Shown in pieces: positions 52,409 to 59,865 of a DNA stretch of 64,000 nucleotides. The first letter of the stretch is position 1, and each line of letters starts with the position of its first letter. The stretch is from positions 20,199 through 84,198 of the forward strand of contig DASQOR010000010.1 in NCBI GenBank assembly GCA_035644395.1, given 5' to 3'. The notes beneath the pieces were generated by a model. The model was not told the DNA's origin and ran no database searches. It saw only the letters and a list, made by a program, of their open reading frames with translations. Position numbers and translations under genes: made by a program. The DNA comes from JBGPLJ01 sp035644395 (GTDB lineage Bacteria > Pseudomonadota > Gammaproteobacteria > Steroidobacterales > Steroidobacteraceae).

Positions 52409-53467
52409 CTAGGCCAGGCACGAATCGACGAGTTGTTCGAATTCAGGTCCGCGGCGTATGGGATCCGCGACCGGCATACCGAGGCGTTCGCGCTCGCGCG
52501 CAAGCAGCGCGTTCGCGGCATCCGCATTGAGTTTCGACGTGTTCAAGCTGACGCCGGCACAGCGTATCGCCGCGTTGGTCCGGCGGCCGAGAAGCAGCGT
52601 CAGGTCGATCGTTTCCGCAATGCTCGGCAAAGCATACTCCGGATAACCGAGCACGCGTTCGCGTCCCGGTTCGTGGCAAACAACAACCACATCCGGTTGA
52701 CTGCCGTGCAGGAGGCCGAGCGACACGCCCGCGTAGGCCGGGTGAAAGAGCGAGCCCTGCCCTTCGATGACATCCCAGTGATCGGGTGGCGCATCGGGGC
52801 TCAGCACCTCGGCGGCGCCCGCTTCGAAGTCCGCGACGACCGCATCCATCGGCATGCCGCTGCCCGCGATCAGGATGCCCGTCTGTCCCGTGGCGCGAAA
52901 GTCGGCCGCGACGCCGCGCGCCGCGAAGGCACGCGCGATCGCGAGCGCCGTGTACTTCTTGCCGAGCGCACAATCGGTTCCAACCGTGAGCAAGCGCTTG
53001 CCCGTGCGCTTGCGGCCGGTCGCGACCGGAATGTTCGGCGGCGGCGTGCGGACGTCGATCAACCGCCGGCCGAAACGGAGCGATGCCGCCTTCAGGCGCG
53101 GCACCTCGATGAGCTTCGCATGCAGGCCGCTGACGATATCGAGGCCCGATTCCAGTGCGTCGATCAGGAGCGGGATCCAGTCTTCGCCGATCACCCCGCC
53201 GACGTTCGCGACGCCGATGAGAAGGCTGCGCGCGCCGCGGGCGCGTGCTTCGCGCGGCGTCAGGCGCGGCAGGCCGGTAGTGACGGTGGCACCGCTGCAC
53301 GCCCATTCGCCGACGCAGCGTTCGGGTGCCCAGTCCCTGAGGCCGAAAGCCGTCTTGGCGAAACCGGTTTCCGTGGTGCTGCCGAGAAAGAGCAGGTAGG
53401 GATAGGGCAAAGTGCCGGCGTCCGTTGCGTAGCCCGCCTGCCAATTGCCGGCCGTGCGCTCATTCAT
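52409..53467 (-). CDS. dgcN: DgcN-type (DUF1611) N-acetyltransferase
   Basis: A 352-residue protein of the DUF1611 family. Seen are an N-terminal domain ('YLLFLGSTTETGFAKTAFGL', 'LLIGVANVGGVIGEDWIPLL'), a P-loop-like 'TVGTDCALGKKYTALAIARA' and 'DVIEGQGSLFHPAYAGVSLG'. In bacteria using D-glutamate, DgcN makes N-acetyl-D-glutamate and DgcA racemises it to the L form; here the two genes lie in one operon with a serine hydrolase gene between them. That link is from published work on these families, recalled rather than checked here. Starts 7 bases after the TonB receptor gene ends; no signal peptide. Confidence 0.85.
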   Translation of the reverse strand: MNERTAGNWQAGYATDAGTLPYPYLLFLGSTTETGFAKTAFGLRDWAPERCVGEWACSGATVTTGLPRLTPREARARGARSLLIGVANVGGVIGEDWIPLLIDALESGLDIVSGLHAKLIEVPRLKAASLRFGRRLIDVRTPPPNIPVATGRKRTGKRLLTVGTDCALGKKYTALAIARAFAARGVAADFRATGQTGILIAGSGMPMDAVVADFEAGAAEVLSPDAPPDHWDVIEGQGSLFHPAYAGVSLGLLHGSQPDVVVVCHEPGRERVLGYPEYALPSIAETIDLTLLLGRRTNAAIRCAGVSLNTSKLNADAANALLARERERLGMPVADPIRRGPEFEQLVDSCLA

Positions 53468-53474
53468 CCGCCCG

Positions 53475-55787
53475 TCACCCGCCCCCGCCGAAGCCGTAGC
53501 GCAGTTCGACGCCGATCTCGCGCGGGCGAATGAGATAGATGAGATTGTTCTGGGCCGGATCGCCGGTTGCCTCGGCCGCGCGCTTGTCCATCAGGTTGCG
53601 GCAGAAAAGTTCGAGCGATAGCGCTTCGCGCCTGAACGCGAGGCGCAGGTTCCCCTGGCCGTAACCGCCCTGCACGAGGTCGATGGCGGTGGCTCCCTGG
53701 CCGAAGTTGTAGTGCACCTTGCCGACATACACCCAGTCGCCGCGCACGTAGCCGGTCCAGCTGCTGCCCGCCGAGAAGCCGTACTGCAGTCCCGCCGACG
53801 CGTTCTGCTCCGGTGCACCCGGCACACGATCGCCCTCGGCGTAGCCGAGGTTCGGCGTAACGCTGTCGAATTCGTTGTGCACGTACGAGGCGCTCAAGTT
53901 CGCGCTCCACATCGTGGCGAGCCGCATGCTGAACTCGACTTCCGCGCCATTGCCCGAAGCGTCGCCGCCGTTCACCACGCCGTTGAAGGCGCAAGGCTGC
54001 GATGTCCCGAGCTGCACGCCGTCCCATTTCTGGTGGAACACGGCGACGTTGGTGCCAACGCGGCCATCGGCCCACGTCGACTTGAGGCCGAGTTCATATG
54101 TCCAGAGCTTGTCCGGATCGCTGAAGGGCTGGATGCCGAGTTCCGCCGCCGTGTCGGCGCAAGGCCCGTTCGGATCGTAGGAGAGCGGCTGGTTCACTGT
54201 GCCGCTGCGAAAGCCGCGTGCGGCCTGCAGGTAATAGGTCTGCGAGGCGGTCGGCTTGTAGCGAACGTAGGCCGACGGATTGAAGACCGAGTTGTCGCCA
54301 CCGACCGGTGGCGCCGCGTCGATCGGACCGCCGGCGAGAAACCCGTCCAGTGCCGGGCTGAAGGCCTCGATGTAGTCCTTGAGATACCGGCCACCCAGAC
54401 CGAGCGTCCACGCGGGAGAGAAGTCGTAGCTCGCTTCCGCGAAAATCGACTTCTGACGCTGCTTCGCGGCGTTCGTCGCGCCCAGGGTGGTGAAGGCGAA
54501 GTCCTGGCCGGCAAGCACCGTCGGCAGGCAGGTCGGGCAGGAATAGTCCGGCACGAACTGGCTGACGTTGAATTGGGAGCTGCTGTAGAACGCGCCGACG
54601 AGCCACTGCAGAGCAGCGTCACCGTTCGAGGCGAGGCGAAATTCCTGGGTGAAGGCCTCGCCGTCGCTCGAATCGTGGAATCCCCAGGGCTGATTGCCGA
54701 GACCGCTCGCCGCCGCAAGGAAGCCGATGTCGCGTTTCTGGGAACGCTGCACCTGGATGTAGCTCGAGGCGGAGGTGAAGGTTGCGCCGCCGAAGCTGTA
54801 GTTGACGACGAGCTGGCTCAGACGCTCGTCTTCCTTGTTCAATCCGCGCTCGAATTGATCGAGCGACCGCGACACTTCGTAGAGACCGACGGACGGTTGC
54901 ACCGTCGGCTCGGAATCGAGCGTCACGCCCTGCGCCGCGTAGCTGAAGTCGATCTTGAGCTTATCAGTGAGTGTCCAAAGTCCCGACACCCGCGCGCCCC
55001 AGGTCTCGAGGGAATTGATGTCCTTGTGCGTGAACGCCGGATTGCCCGGAATCACGAGCGTGCCGGGCGGCGCGCCGAGCGCGGCACTGTAGTCGAAGTC
55101 CGGCGCCGCGGGCACAACGTTGTTGATATAGCCGGCGATGTCGTCTTTGTAGCCGACGAGGCGCAGGGCGAACTTGTCCGTCACGATCGGCATGTTCAGC
55201 ATGCCGTCGACATGTCCGCTGATGTCGCCCGAGTGCGCCGTGGCCCAGCCGCGGACGTCGACATTGGCCTGCATCTTCGTGAGATCAGGCGCGTTCGGCA
55301 CGATGCGGATGACGCCCGCGAGCGAGTTCGCGCCGAAGAGCGTGCCCTGCGGACCGCGCAGTACTTCGACGCGCTCGATGTCGACCAGGCGAAGGTTCGC
55401 GAAGCCGCCGTTGTTCGTGAGAATGCTCGTCACCGCCTCGCCGAAGTACGAAGCGACCGGAAAACCGCCGCCGCCCTGGGCAACGAGGCCACGGATGTAA
55501 AGCTGCGTCTGGCCGGGGCCGATGTCCTGCATCCAGACGTTCGGCACGCTGTTGAGGTAGTCCGCGTAGTTCGTGTAACCGCGTGCCTCGATCTGTTCGC
55601 CGGTGATCACGGTGACTGCGACAGGCACGTCCTGCAGCCTTTCGACACGCTTCGTCGCCGTCACGACGATTTCGTCGAGGACGCCGACTCCGCCCGCGCT
55701 CTCCTCCGCCGACGCGACAGCCGAAACGAGAAGCCCCGCAGCCAGAAAACCTGCGCAAACGAGCTGCACACCTGCGGTACGCGTCAT
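53475..55787 (-). CDS. TonB-dependent outer-membrane receptor
   Basis: A 770-residue protein with signal peptide ('VCAGFLAAGLLVSAVASAEE'), a TonB-box-like 'LDEIVVTATKR' and plug domain ('VPVAVTVITGEQIEARGYTN', 'LRGPQGTLFGANSLAGVIRI'), then a 22-strand-type barrel ending 'IGVELRYGFGGGG'. Imports a bulky substrate, most likely a peptide or D-amino-acid conjugate, as the first gene of the DgcN-DgcA operon. An ideal TTGACA -35 box lies upstream, overlapped by motifs that may bind the XRE-cupin regulator. Confidence 0.92.
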   Translation of the reverse strand: MTRTAGVQLVCAGFLAAGLLVSAVASAEESAGGVGVLDEIVVTATKRVERLQDVPVAVTVITGEQIEARGYTNYADYLNSVPNVWMQDIGPGQTQLYIRGLVAQGGGGFPVASYFGEAVTSILTNNGGFANLRLVDIERVEVLRGPQGTLFGANSLAGVIRIVPNAPDLTKMQANVDVRGWATAHSGDISGHVDGMLNMPIVTDKFALRLVGYKDDIAGYINNVVPAAPDFDYSAALGAPPGTLVIPGNPAFTHKDINSLETWGARVSGLWTLTDKLKIDFSYAAQGVTLDSEPTVQPSVGLYEVSRSLDQFERGLNKEDERLSQLVVNYSFGGATFTSASSYIQVQRSQKRDIGFLAAASGLGNQPWGFHDSSDGEAFTQEFRLASNGDAALQWLVGAFYSSSQFNVSQFVPDYSCPTCLPTVLAGQDFAFTTLGATNAAKQRQKSIFAEASYDFSPAWTLGLGGRYLKDYIEAFSPALDGFLAGGPIDAAPPVGGDNSVFNPSAYVRYKPTASQTYYLQAARGFRSGTVNQPLSYDPNGPCADTAAELGIQPFSDPDKLWTYELGLKSTWADGRVGTNVAVFHQKWDGVQLGTSQPCAFNGVVNGGDASGNGAEVEFSMRLATMWSANLSASYVHNEFDSVTPNLGYAEGDRVPGAPEQNASAGLQYGFSAGSSWTGYVRGDWVYVGKVHYNFGQGATAIDLVQGGYGQGNLRLAFRREALSLELFCRNLMDKRAAEATGDPAQNNLIYLIRPREIGVELRYGFGGGG

Positions 55788-55833
55788 AAATTCCCCTTGA
55801 TTCGTGCAGGGCCCGTGGTAGATATTTTGAGCC

Positions 55834-55873
55834 CTATTGAAGAATAGTGTCCCAATTAGAGAATCTTTGTCAA
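55834..55873 (-). promoter_or_regulatory. Promoter of the TonB-DgcN operon with overlapping operator motifs
   Basis: On the minus strand a perfect -35 TTGACA (55873-55868) is followed after 18 bases by a -10-like CACTAT (55849-55844). A CTATT-GAAG-AATAG inverted repeat (55834-55847) overlaps the -10, and an AGAGAAT motif (55858-55864) lies in the spacer. That motif recurs in the operator-like site at 56575, in front of the divergent dipeptidase gene. Repression by the adjacent XRE-cupin protein is likely but unproven. Confidence 0.6.
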
Positions 55874-55924
55874 CGGGGAAGACGCTGGGAGGGATTTGAC
55901 CCCGCGGCGGGGTCAGACCCCCAG

Positions 55925-56557
55925 TTACGACTCGCCTTCGGTCATGCGGCGGATGAGATCGCTCGCGAGATTGGGGTCTTCGCTCGAACAGACGGCGAGC
56001 ACGAGCGCGCTCTCGCAGTCTTTCGCGACGTACGCGTGGCCCATGGTGCTGTCGAGGTAGATGCCCTCGCCGACCTTGAGCGTCACCGAGGTATAGAACT
56101 GCAGGAAGATCTCGACGCTCCCTTCGAGCACGTAGATGAACTCTTCGCCCTGGTGCTGGACGAGCTTGCCGAACTCTTCGAGGCTCTGTGCGCGGATGCG
56201 CGCAACGATCGGCACCATGCGCTTTTCGCGCAGATCCGCGCAGAGATACTCGTAGTCGTAGTTCGGCGTCGCGACATTGACCGAGTTCTTGGTGCCCGTG
56301 AGGCTGCGGCGCGCCGTGACGATCTTGCTCGCGGGATCGCCCACCTTTTCATGCGCCAGGAACTCGGCCATCGTCAGGCCGAGGCGCGAAGTGAACTGCT
56401 GGAGCTTGTCGTAGGTGAGCGAGAGCTTGTTCTGCTCCACCTTCGCGAGCGTCGAGAGCGGGATGCCGACCTTCTCGCTCATCTGGCGCAGGGTCCAGCT
56501 CTTCTGCTGGCGCAGATCGCGGATCAGGTTGCCGAGCGTGTTGCTCTTGCGGGTCAT
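55925..56557 (-). CDS. XRE-family regulator with cupin domain
   Basis: A 210-residue protein: helix-turn-helix (about 9-63, 'LRQMSEKVGIPLSTLAKVEQ'), linker, and a C-terminal cupin_2 domain (about 120-190, 'VQHQGEEFIYVLEGSVEIFL', 'VGEGIYLDSTMGHAYVA'). Proteins of this form bind small acids or amino-acid-like ligands and control catabolic operons. It lies between the TonB-DgcN operon, read away from it in the same direction, and the divergent dipeptidase genes, so it is the obvious local regulator. GGGGTAG upstream of the ATG is a plausible ribosome site. Confidence 0.88.
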   Translation of the reverse strand: MTRKSNTLGNLIRDLRQQKSWTLRQMSEKVGIPLSTLAKVEQNKLSLTYDKLQQFTSRLGLTMAEFLAHEKVGDPASKIVTARRSLTGTKNSVNVATPNYDYEYLCADLREKRMVPIVARIRAQSLEEFGKLVQHQGEEFIYVLEGSVEIFLQFYTSVTLKVGEGIYLDSTMGHAYVAKDCESALVLAVCSSEDPNLASDLIRRMTEGES

Positions 56558-56574
56558 GGGCGTAGTCTACCCCA

Positions 56575-56590
56575 AGAGAATGATTTCTCT
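56575..56590. promoter_or_regulatory. Operator-like inverted repeat AGAGAATGATTTCTCT
   Basis: A perfect 6-base inverted repeat (AGAGAA / TTCTCT, spacer TGAT) lies between the divergent XRE-cupin and dipeptidase genes, 17 bases before the regulator ATG. The AGAGAAT half recurs in the TonB operon promoter at 55858. Likely binding site of the XRE-cupin protein for autoregulation and for control of both sides. Confidence 0.55.
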
Positions 56591-56647
56591 ATCTGTAGTG
56601 TTGGCTGTTATCGTGGCACAAGTTGCTTCCAGGAGTGAGGGAAAACC

Positions 56648-57865
56648 ATGACGATTCGAATCGCTGCCCTGTTGCTGCTCGCCGCCGCCTTCCCGGGCGC
56701 CAGCCTCGCCTCGCCGCCCACGGCCGCCGACCTCGAACACGCGCACAAACTGCTCGCAAGCGCGATCCTCTTCGACGGACACAACGACCTCCCTTGGGCG
56801 ATCCGCACGGACCTGAAGACGCCGCACGATGTCGTCGGCTACGACCTGCGCAAGCCCACGGCGGGCCAGACGGATATCCCGCGATTGCGCCAGGGTGGAT
56901 TGAGCGCGCAGTTCTGGTCTGTCTACGTCCCCGGTGAACTGCCCACGGGCTGGGCGCGCACGCAGCTCGAACAGATCGACCTCGCACGCCGCATGATTGC
57001 CCAGTATCCGGATGCGTTTCAGTTCGCGGGCACGGCCGCGGACATTCGAGACGCCAAAAAGCACGGCCGCATCGGCTCCATGCTCGGGATCGAGGGCGGA
57101 CACGCCATCGAAGACTCGCTCGGGGCGCTGCGCGCCTACTACGACCTTGGTGTGCGCTACATGACCCTGACGCACAACACGAACACGTCCTGGGCGGATT
57201 CGGCGGCCGACGTGCCCGCGCATCACGGGCTCACGCCCTTCGGCGAGCAGGTGGTGCTCGAGATGAATCGCATCGGCATGCTGGTCGATCTCTCGCACGT
57301 CTCCGCCGAGACCATGGACGACGCGCTGCGCGTCTCGCGCGCGCCTGTGATCTTTTCGCATTCCTCGGCGCGTGCGATCTGCAACGTGCCGCGCAACGTG
57401 CCCGACGACATCCTGAAGCGCTTGCCCGCCAATGGCGGCGTGGTGATGGTCGCCTTCGTGGCGGGCTTCACGGACCCGGACGTGGCGAAAGTCATGCAGC
57501 CGGTCATCGACGAGTTCAATCGCCGGGCACGTGACGTCAAGACGGAAGAGGAACGCAACGCGCTCTTCGGTGAAATCACCGCGAACATCAAGATCCCGTC
57601 GACGACCGTTGCCAAGGTGGCTGACCAGATCGACTACATCCGCAAAGTCGCGGGTGTCGAGCGTGTCGGCATCGGCTCGGACTTCGACGGCAATACCGCG
57701 TGGCCGGAGGGCCTCTCGGATGTCTCGATGTATCCGAATCTCTTCGCCGAACTCATTCATCGCGGCTGGAGCGACCATGACCTGAAGCTCCTCGCGGGCG
57801 AGAACGTGCTGCGTGCGCTAAAGCAGGCGGAGAAAGTATCCGCCGCCATGAAATCAGGAAAATAG
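56648..57865 (+). CDS. M19 membrane-type dipeptidase (renal dipeptidase family)
   Basis: A 405-residue protein with signal peptide ('IAALLLLAAAFPGASLASPP'). All metal-binding residues of the family are present: H45-N-D47 ('FDGHNDLPWAIRT'), E149 in 'SMLGIEGGHAIEDS', H217 ('VDLSHVSAETMDDAL'), H238 ('IFSHSSARAI') and the late Asp in 'RVGIGSDFDG'. It is a zinc peptidase that splits dipeptides and accepts a D-residue at the C-terminal side. The setting next to DgcN/DgcA supports a role in using peptides with D-amino acids. It reads with the next paralogous gene 8 bases on. Confidence 0.92.
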   Translation: MTIRIAALLLLAAAFPGASLASPPTAADLEHAHKLLASAILFDGHNDLPWAIRTDLKTPHDVVGYDLRKPTAGQTDIPRLRQGGLSAQFWSVYVPGELPTGWARTQLEQIDLARRMIAQYPDAFQFAGTAADIRDAKKHGRIGSMLGIEGGHAIEDSLGALRAYYDLGVRYMTLTHNTNTSWADSAADVPAHHGLTPFGEQVVLEMNRIGMLVDLSHVSAETMDDALRVSRAPVIFSHSSARAICNVPRNVPDDILKRLPANGGVVMVAFVAGFTDPDVAKVMQPVIDEFNRRARDVKTEEERNALFGEITANIKIPSTTVAKVADQIDYIRKVAGVERVGIGSDFDGNTAWPEGLSDVSMYPNLFAELIHRGWSDHDLKLLAGENVLRALKQAEKVSAAMKSGK

Positions 57866-57873
57866 GGGGATTC

Positions 57874-59016
57874 ATGGGAGCGGGAGTATCACGCCGGCGT
57901 ATTCTCAAGGGCGGCGCCATCGCAGCGTTTGCGGCGGGCGTGCCGATGCTGAATCTCGCCAGTTTCGAGGCGTTCGCCGCGACGCCGCGCAAGTATTCCG
58001 CACGTGCCGTGAAAGTCATCGAGCGCTCGCTCGTCATCGACATGCTGGGCGTGCTCAAGATCGACTTCACGCCCGAAGCCTATGCCGGGCCGATGAGCGA
58101 TGAAGCCGCGGCGCAGTTCCTCACGAGCGGTATCAACGTCTTCCACAATTCCATCGGCACCGGAGGGCCGACCGCGGTCGAGGACTCGCTCGAATTCCTC
58201 GCGGCCTGGCAGGGCTATGCGGGGCGCAACTCCCACGTCTTCACTCTCGTCGGGCGGGCTTCCGACTTCGAACGCGCGAAGGCGGACAAGCGGATCGCCG
58301 TGATCATGGGCCTGCAGAACTCCGAGCACTTCCGCACGACGGCCGACGTCAAGCGGTTCTACCAGCTGGGCCAGCGCTGCTCGCAGCTCACCTACAACGC
58401 GCAGAATCTCCTCGGCTCCGGCAGCACGGAACGGGTGGACGGCGGGGTCAGCGACTTCGGCGCCTCGATCATCAAGGCGATGAACGAGGTCGGCATGCTG
58501 GTCGACGTTTCGCACTGCGGCGACCGCACGACGCTCGACGCCATCGAAATCTCACCCAAGCCGATCGCCATCACCCACTCGAACTGCCGCGCGCTCAACA
58601 ACCACCCGCGCCTGAAGACCGACGAAGCGATCCGGCAGCTCGCGGCGAAGGGCGGCGTGATGGGCATCACCGGCGTGCGCAATTTCGTGCGCGACCACGA
58701 GCCGACGACCGTCGAGAACATCGTCGATCACATCGATCACGTGGTGAAGCTCGTCGGCATCGAGCACGTCGGCATCGGGACGGACTCGGACCTGAACGGG
58801 TACGACGACATGCCGCCCGATCAACGCAAGAAACTCCTCGACAGCTACAAGTCGAGCTATGCTTTTCGCGACAAGCTCGACACCGACGGCTTCGATCATC
58901 CGCAGAAGATCTTCGACCTGACCGAGGCACTCATCCGCCGCGGATATTCGGACGAGAACATCACGGCGGTGCTGGGCGGGAATTTCAAGCGCTTGCTGGG
59001 CGCGACCTGGATGTAG
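57874..59016 (+). CDS. M19-family dipeptidase paralogue with altered metal site, Tat signal
   Basis: A 380-residue relative of the preceding dipeptidase. It starts with a twin-arginine signal ('SRRRILKGG', residues 6-14), so it is exported folded. Where the active enzyme has H-x-D this one reads D-M-L-G-V ('SLVIDMLGVL'), and the bridging Glu motif G-I-E-G-G-H is G-L-Q-N-S-E-H. The later His residues ('VDVSHCGDRTTLDAI', 'IAITHSNCRAL') and the 'VGIGTDSDLNGYDDM' Asp remain. It therefore may bind metal differently, hydrolyse another substrate or be a non-catalytic partner. Family sure; activity unsure. Confidence 0.82.
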   Translation: MGAGVSRRRILKGGAIAAFAAGVPMLNLASFEAFAATPRKYSARAVKVIERSLVIDMLGVLKIDFTPEAYAGPMSDEAAAQFLTSGINVFHNSIGTGGPTAVEDSLEFLAAWQGYAGRNSHVFTLVGRASDFERAKADKRIAVIMGLQNSEHFRTTADVKRFYQLGQRCSQLTYNAQNLLGSGSTERVDGGVSDFGASIIKAMNEVGMLVDVSHCGDRTTLDAIEISPKPIAITHSNCRALNNHPRLKTDEAIRQLAAKGGVMGITGVRNFVRDHEPTTVENIVDHIDHVVKLVGIEHVGIGTDSDLNGYDDMPPDQRKKLLDSYKSSYAFRDKLDTDGFDHPQKIFDLTEALIRRGYSDENITAVLGGNFKRLLGATWM

Positions 59017-59025
59017 GATGCTGCA

Positions 59026-59865
59026 ATGAACGATCCGGTCTCCTCGATTGCACAGCTGAAGACGACGGCCCTCGACCTGCTGGTGCGCTTCGGCCCCAAG
59101 GTGCTCGCCGCCTTGCTGGTGCTTGCGGCGGGCGTCGTCGTGAGCCGCTATACGGCGCGGTGGCTCGGCAAAGGACTCGAGCGCATCCAGCTCGAACCGC
59201 CCGTGCGGCAACTCCTGGTCCGGATCGCCTCCGTGCTGATTCTCCTGATCTTTGTGATCATGGCGCTGCAGAATCTCGGCCTTGAATTGTTGCCGCTCAT
59301 CGCAGGCCTTGGGATCGCCGGCGCCGGAATCGCGCTCGCCATGCAGGGCGTGCTGAGCAACGTCGCGGCCGGACTCACGATCATCTTCACGAGGCCGTTC
59401 CGCGTCTCGGAATACATCTCGGTCGCGGGCGTCGAAGGGCGCGTCGTCACCATTTCCCTTTTCAGCACCACGCTCGACCACGTCGACCGTTCACGAGTCG
59501 TGGTACCGAATCGCAAGATTGTCGGTGAGATCCTCCACAACTACGGCCAGATCCGGCAGCTCGATCTCACCGTCGGCGTTGCGTACGGCACCGACCTCGA
59601 CGCCGCGCTTGCGGCGATCGACGATGTCATGAGGGGCAGTGCGCGCGTGCTGAAGGATCCGGCAGCCGTCGTGCAGACCAGCCGGCTCGCCGATTCATCG
59701 ATCGAGATCGCGATCCGGCCCTGGGTGTCTGTACCGGATTTCGGCGTCGCGACCGGCGAGATCAACAAAGCGGTGGTCGAGACCTTCCATCGCAAGGGCA
59801 TCGTCATACCTTTCCCGCAGCGGCAAGTACGACTCATCGGCTCGGGTAGCCCGTCGGCTGGCTAG
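59026..59865 (+). CDS. MscS-family small-conductance mechanosensitive channel
   Basis: A 279-residue protein with three hydrophobic segments ('KVLAALLVLAAGVVVSRYTA', 'LLVRIASVLILLIFVIMALQ' and the glycine-rich pore helix 'LGIAGAGIALAMQGVLSNVA'), then the MscS beta-domain ('GLTIIFTRPFRVSEYISVAG', 'VVVPNRKIVGEILHNYG') and a C-terminal 'IPFPQRQVRL' motif. It relieves turgor under osmotic downshock. Reads in the direction of the dipeptidases, 9 bases after them, and converges with the autotransporter gene (stop codons overlap). Confidence 0.9.
   Translation: MNDPVSSIAQLKTTALDLLVRFGPKVLAALLVLAAGVVVSRYTARWLGKGLERIQLEPPVRQLLVRIASVLILLIFVIMALQNLGLELLPLIAGLGIAGAGIALAMQGVLSNVAAGLTIIFTRPFRVSEYISVAGVEGRVVTISLFSTTLDHVDRSRVVVPNRKIVGEILHNYGQIRQLDLTVGVAYGTDLDAALAAIDDVMRGSARVLKDPAAVVQTSRLADSSIEIAIRPWVSVPDFGVATGEINKAVVETFHRKGIVIPFPQRQVRLIGSGSPSAG

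Noticed and set aside
53712..55847. Long plus-strand open frame (about 710 codons) opposite the TonB receptor
   Set aside because: Shadow of the receptor gene; no signal peptide, no domain and Arg-rich composition.
56614..56626. Sigma-54-like TGGCAC...TTGC before the dipeptidase gene
   Set aside because: The spacer is only 3 bases instead of 5, so the -24/-12 geometry is wrong.
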